DNA of 64,000 nt, taken from JAOAFZ01 sp964412815. Its GTDB lineage: Bacteria; Patescibacteriota; Microgenomatia; UBA1406; GWC2-37-13. The notes below the pieces were generated by a model. The model did no database searches. It saw nothing but the letters and a program-made list of their open reading frames with translations, and had not been told where the DNA came from. Positions 60,177 to 64,000 of this stretch are shown here, piece after piece (the first letter of the stretch is position 1; each line of letters begins with the position of its first letter). The position numbers and the translations under genes are program-made. Location: positions 79,925-143,924 of the forward strand of contig CAYPQF010000038.1 in the NCBI GenBank assembly GCA_964412815.1, read 5' to 3'.

Positions 60177-61562
60177 ATGAATTGGTACCATCAAGAAGGA
60201 CTTGTCAGAGGATTATATGATCCAGTTGAAATGAAAATAAGATTAGATTATAGAGCTCTTCTTTCAAATCCACTTCAAGCGGAGTTAACATGGGTACATG
60301 AAAATGTTCACGCTCAACTAGGCTTAGCTACTGATTTTGGGATTGGTTCTTGTTCTTTTTTTCAGCACTCAGATATAATCTCAAAAATTGATAAGCAAGA
60401 AATAAATCAGATTAGTAATCTGCTTTACAACTCTCAACATTTTGTTCAAGAGGGTTTTGCAACATTCATGCAATATAGTATTGTAAAAATGAAATATGGC
60501 AAAACTGAGTCTGATAATTGGGCCTTCCAAAATGTTAATCAAACCTATTATGACTATCTCCAAAGGCTATATTTTGCTACACAGTTTTCAAAAAAATATA
60601 GAGAGCTTTTTACAAGCAAAATTCCATTTATCGCACTAAATAATGGATTAAGGTCTAATGCAAAACCAGAAAAGCTTTTTGACACATTCGAGAACCTTAA
60701 CCACTATTTAATTGAAAGGAAGAATGCTCCTGATATTAGATTAAACCACCTGATTAAAGCTATAAAAAATAACGAACGTATACTGACATACAACCTGGAT
60801 GAAATTGCAGAAGAGGCAAATATACCGTACTTCCCAGATGCTACAAACGAAGATGTGGCAGGGTATTATGAATATTTTTTTTCATTAACTGATCAACCGA
60901 AAACAATTAACCCTGCTGATGTTGGTGAACCTTTAAGTGGAGATCAGATTTTTTCAAATATGTATGAAAACTTAATTGTAGGTAACTTGAACCTTAATTT
61001 TGTACAGAGCTCTGAAATAATCTATACAATAGATGATTACTTGCCATTACTTGAGAAAATGGAATGCATCTTGGTAGGCGTAACAGACAGCAAAAGAGAT
61101 TACTTTGAATTTATAAAATCTAATCAAAAAGAAGAGCCAGAAATTTCGTTTATAGGTTTTGTTCCCATAAGAGGAGAAGCATCACTTAAATATATTCTTT
61201 ATCTCTCTAAGAAAACAGCAGAAGAGTTTCTGAAAAATTTAGATAAAAGGATCACTACTCTTGTAAAGTATGGAGGTTATGATATCGAAACTGATAACTA
61301 TACATGGTCAAAGACTACAAGAAAACCCGATGTTGTTATCTACAACAACCCAAAATCAATGAATTATACGCTTGTCCATTGGATTGAAAATAATAAAAAT
61401 CTTGAGTTTCAATATCATTTTGCTAGAGCTATGGAGGATAGTCCTTTACATACACTTTTGTTAAATATTCGAGGTAAAACACCCCTCTTAACAGTAAACG
61501 ATATCGGAAATAAAAATATTAGTGGAATTATAAAAGTACTTAAAAAACAAAAAATACTTTAA
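60177..61562 (+). CDS. Predicted HExxH metalloprotease-like protein
   Basis: 461 residues, AT-rich. TWVHENVHAQLGLATDFG near residue 40 holds HExxH, and FVQEGFATFMQY about 65 residues on gives a possible third zinc ligand Glu, the gluzincin layout. The rest (to 461) is a mixed domain that I do not recognise. No signal peptide, so cytoplasmic. TAAAAT lies 7 nt before the ATG. Lies in a probable defence or mobile segment. Confidence 0.6.
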   Translation: MNWYHQEGLVRGLYDPVEMKIRLDYRALLSNPLQAELTWVHENVHAQLGLATDFGIGSCSFFQHSDIISKIDKQEINQISNLLYNSQHFVQEGFATFMQYSIVKMKYGKTESDNWAFQNVNQTYYDYLQRLYFATQFSKKYRELFTSKIPFIALNNGLRSNAKPEKLFDTFENLNHYLIERKNAPDIRLNHLIKAIKNNERILTYNLDEIAEEANIPYFPDATNEDVAGYYEYFFSLTDQPKTINPADVGEPLSGDQIFSNMYENLIVGNLNLNFVQSSEIIYTIDDYLPLLEKMECILVGVTDSKRDYFEFIKSNQKEEPEISFIGFVPIRGEASLKYILYLSKKTAEEFLKNLDKRITTLVKYGGYDIETDNYTWSKTTRKPDVVIYNNPKSMNYTLVHWIENNKNLEFQYHFARAMEDSPLHTLLLNIRGKTPLLTVNDIGNKNISGIIKVLKKQKIL

Positions 61563-61575
61563 TTCCTGATGAAAA

Positions 61576-61701
61576 TATGAGAATGAAAAAAAAGCATATT
61601 AATGATTTCATGTCTTTATGGAATGGCTTATTCTGGGAAGTTGACTGGACTGAGAGTATGCTTGATCCAGATAAAGAAAAACTTCATTTTAGAGAAAGAT
61701 A
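61576..61701 (+). pseudogene. Possible remnant of a DUF6922-like gene
   Basis: 41 codons: FMSLWNGLFWEVDWTESMLDPDKEKLHF resembles the start of DUF6922-type proteins found beside nucleotidyltransferases, but the frame then stops and no continuation is readable. Weak call. Confidence 0.3.
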
Positions 61702-62274
61702 AGTTAAAAGTATATTAGCAGATTTAGGGCTTTCTGTTTTCTTTTTTACATCTTACTCAGCCTTTCATATCCTTAATATAGACATCTTAAGCCCTTCTAA
61801 TAAACAAAGTTAATAAAGGAAAAATTAACCAGTAAAATCTATGAGTATGATTTTAAATACTGTTTACAAAACAAAAGTTTAGCCTTCTTAACCAGATATT
61901 GATCTTTATGGATAGATATAGAAAACTTACTTGTGGACAAGGTAACTGATAATTGGAACCAAGTATTGGAATATATCTTTAAGTGGGATGGGGTATTAAG
62001 TGGGATATGATTTAGGCTTAATTACATATTTTTCTACTATTTGTAGTCACATGGGAGTATGGGAACCAAACTCTTCTTTTTGGTATCCGATAAAAAAATT
62101 CTAAATCACTTGATAAATTGGTTTAGAATAAATGCGATTTTTTAGAAAGTTAAAAATATAATATATTAACAAATTTACCATTGTATTTCGTAAAATTCAT
62201 CATAATACGAGACGGTAGTATTAAGTATAATTAAGAATTGACTACGTTATTGATAAAAGTCTTTTTAAGATTCA
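61702..62274. other. AT-rich interval without a supportable gene
   Basis: All frames are broken by stops. No hairpin-T-tract, tRNA or repeat was found. Probably decayed coding sequence. Confidence 0.5.
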
Positions 62275-62889
62275 ATGAAGAATACATGTAGCCACTGCAA
62301 TAAGGAATTTAGTACAAATTTACCCACACAAAAGTTTTGTTCAAGTTACTGCCGAAAGCAGAATTGGCAAAGAATCAACCGTACATTACCCATCCAAAAT
62401 ATACTTGAAGAAAAACTGAACAATAAATATAAGGACTACAAAATCCAGCTAGAAGAAGTAATCTCACTAACAAAAAATGATTCTATTACTGCGATAAATA
62501 ATATAGAGGATAAAAGCGGTGTGTACATATTTATGACCAATGACAATATACCCTTTTATATCGGTTCTTCAAATAAAATAAAATTCAGAATGAAATACTA
62601 TTTCGGGAATCATATTGGTCGTGAAAGCCTATTATTTAGATTATGGAGACATAAATACAAGAGTTTTAAATTTCAAGTTATTTATGACGAAGACTACAAA
62701 GATTTAGAATTTTACTTAATATTTAAGTACAAACCAGTGTTTAACACTTATCATCATAATCGTAAGAGTTTAAATGCTGATTCATTTATTGACCTTTTAA
62801 CAAAGTCTATTACAGAAAAACCAAAGACTCCAAAATATAGCAATAAATTTTCAATAAAAAGAAAACTGAATGGTTTAGTTGAGCTGTAA
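62275..62889 (+). CDS. Zinc-finger plus GIY-YIG nuclease-like protein
   Basis: 204 residues. N-terminal finger CSHCNKEFSTNLPTQKFCSSYC, a helical linker, then SGVYIFMTNDNIPFYIGSSNKIKFRM (GIY-YIG form), LLFRLWRHKYKSFKFQVIY, and EFYLIFKYKPVFNTYHHNRK (the E...KP.FN end of GIY-YIG nucleases). It could be a homing-type or defence nuclease. AT-rich; no SD visible. Confidence 0.72.
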   Translation: MKNTCSHCNKEFSTNLPTQKFCSSYCRKQNWQRINRTLPIQNILEEKLNNKYKDYKIQLEEVISLTKNDSITAINNIEDKSGVYIFMTNDNIPFYIGSSNKIKFRMKYYFGNHIGRESLLFRLWRHKYKSFKFQVIYDEDYKDLEFYLIFKYKPVFNTYHHNRKSLNADSFIDLLTKSITEKPKTPKYSNKFSIKRKLNGLVEL

Positions 62890-62897
62890 AAAATTAC

Positions 62898-63548
62898 TTA
62901 AATTAACTCATGAATTTTAGGGTTAAGTTTTTTTGCTAATCCTAGAAGGTAATTTGAAAAATCTTTATCCAAATTAAACTCTCTAACATACTCACCGAAA
63001 AGCTCAATGACAAGAATAGTTGCTACTACAATAGAGCTTTTAACCCATGTATCACTCGCACCTATAGATAAATTCATAGTATTATCTATGTTTTCTTCCA
63101 AGTATTCATATCCAGACATTGAGTTAGAATGTGCTAGATTTGATGCATACCGATATATCCATTGATAAGTATCGAGATCACCTGTAATAGCTGCCATTTC
63201 ATAAGTTGACTTACCACTCCATGAGGATAATTTTCCTTTACCATATTCAGCTATAAACTTATCATACGCAGCTTTCATCTTTTTTCTATTGTCAGTATAT
63301 TCCTGATCTATCTTCAATCGACCAAAACGCTGAGTAGACTCAATGCCTTCAAACATTTTATGTGCAGCAATACTTTTGTATTCCATGTATCTTTTAGATA
63401 GCTTAGCCTTATCTGTTCTAATATATCTAATATTTAAAAAATTATCTGTTAATGAACGTAAAAGGATCATGCTATCTTGCCCATAACCATTAAGACAGAG
63501 TATTCGAATTGCACGAAGTGTTTTCAGACTTTTTACTGATAAATAAGT
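62898..63548 (-). pseudogene. DUF5677 gene, 5' end cut by IS insertion
   Basis: From ATG 63470, 190 residues are readable (LLRSLTDNFLNIRYIRTDKAKLSKRYMEYK, ASNLAHSNSMSGYEYLEE). The same frame continues upstream without a start as SVKSLKTLRAIRILCLNGYGQDSMILLRSL, which is the usual DUF5677 opening. Homology is lost at about 63548, where the IS left end begins. So the promoter and first part were removed. Confidence 0.65.
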
Positions 63549-63860
63549 GAGCCGTCCCCGATATACTACACACAGGGATAAGGTAGAATATCCCTGTTAG
63601 CAATTTGTAACATCAGACATGGCAAAACGAAAGAGTTACGACTCGGCATTTAAACTTCAGGTAGTACTGCACTCCATGCGTCCTGACCGGACAATCGATC
63701 AGGTACGGATCAAGTACGGTATCAACGCCTCGCTCATCAATAAATGGCGGGCACAGTTTAAGCAGAACGCGCATCTTGCATTTGAGAATGCTGGTAAGAG
63801 TACGAAAACAGAAACACAAGAGGACGAGGACTACCTCAAGAAAGTTATCGGGAATGTAAC
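63549..63860 (+). mobile_element. Left part of an IS3-family insertion sequence
   Basis: Begins TGAGCCGTCCCC, a typical IS3-family terminal repeat form, followed by a leader and orfA. The right end is absent because genomic sequence ends at 63860. Confidence 0.72.
63619..63860 (+). CDS. IS3-family transposase OrfA, 3' end missing
   Basis: About 80 residues of real sequence: MAKRKSYDSAFKLQVVLHSM, helix-turn-helix QVRIKYGINASLINKWRAQFKQNA and the leucine-zipper start EDEDYLKKVIGNV. OrfA proteins normally continue 15-25 residues more and shift into OrfB. The apparent stop at 63873 lies in adapter sequence and is not real. Confidence 0.82.
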
Positions 63861-64000
63861 CTGTCTCGTATAAACATCTGACGCTGCCGACTGTCCACTC
63901 GGTGTAGAACTAGGTGGTTGCGTGTGTATTAAAAAAAAAGAATTATGCCAGATCTAGAGCACTGAGGTCAAGTGACATGAGAGACGGAGAACGATAAGTT
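63861..64000. other. Sequencing-adapter read-through, not genomic
   Basis: CTGTCTCGTATAAACATCT then GACGCTGCCGAC matches the Nextera transposase adapter with 2 mismatches in 31. It is followed by a 10-base index-like stretch, GTGTAGAACTAGGTGG (the i5 arm with errors), then a run of nine A and random-looking bases. Confidence 0.9.

Noticed and set aside
63861..64000. Transposase 3' end and a downstream gene
   Set aside because: The sequence matches an Illumina Nextera adapter, so the stop codon and later bases are not genomic.

Overview
The window looks like a chromosomal contig end from an uncultured Patescibacteria (CPR) bacterium, probably of the Microgenomates type. This is an inference. 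It rests on the TrbC/VirB2-type small pilins, a giant TrbL/VirB6-like protein, a DivIC/FtsB-like protein with a Pro-Thr tail, many secreted proteins with TP-rich linkers, and compact operons. The code is standard, with TGA used as stop. Most host genes look leaderless: a TANAAT box sits 5-9 nt before the ATG and there is no Shine-Dalgarno (SD) sequence.

Layout. 0-5.6 kb: MFS exporter (cut by the window edge), ArsR/AHSA1 pair, FAD oxidoreductase, PsbP-like protein, ECF sigma factor with a membrane partner. 6-9 kb: a large M91-like/VWD surface protein. 9-18 kb: small enzymes, a tRNA-Asn(GUU) interrupted by a 204-nt group I intron, YqeY, DivIC-like protein, tRNA-CAU, GT2 glycosyltransferase. 18.5-31.5 kb: a secretion/competence region with two pilins, the ComM-like ATPase, a twice-repeated module (SurA-like lipid-anchored or membrane-anchored foldase plus large carboxypeptidase-regulatory-domain protein), and the divergent TrbL/VirB6-like gene preceded by a leaderless 10-codon uORF. 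31.6-37 kb: IPP isomerase-like NUDIX, FMN reductase, GH15 glycosidase and an 800-residue glucose-6-phosphate dehydrogenase/6-phosphogluconate dehydrogenase fusion. 37-58.6 kb: XRE/DUF2178 pair, Crp/Fnr regulator, PspC, two FecR-domain proteins, GT genes, UvsE, HxlR/FMN reductase, and two surface proteins that share a C-terminal domain.

Scattered through the host genes are twelve much more GC-rich small genes (5.7, 10.6, 11.5, 15.7, 16.9, 37.2, 46.9, 48.2, 50.0, 50.5, 52.0 and 52.3 kb). They behave as a separate class. They have strong SD sequences, leadered mRNAs, GC-rich hairpins at their ends, no recognisable family (except one HExxH protein), and internal paralogy. Many carry a TACTATRGGA box at the promoter. 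Three of them end in a conserved, covarying 80-nt element whose arms are arranged A-B-D...A'-B'-D', so it can only fold as a pseudoknot. This is the best candidate for an undescribed system in the window.

58.6-63.9 kb is an AT-rich accessory segment: wHTH-ATPase-DUF4325 regulator behind seven helically phased GTTTTAA repeats, a predicted HExxH metalloprotease, a zinc-finger/GIY-YIG protein, a DUF5677 gene cut by an IS3-type element, and the IS itself. From about 63861 to the end the sequence is not genomic: it matches Illumina Nextera adapter read-through followed by poly-A and noise.
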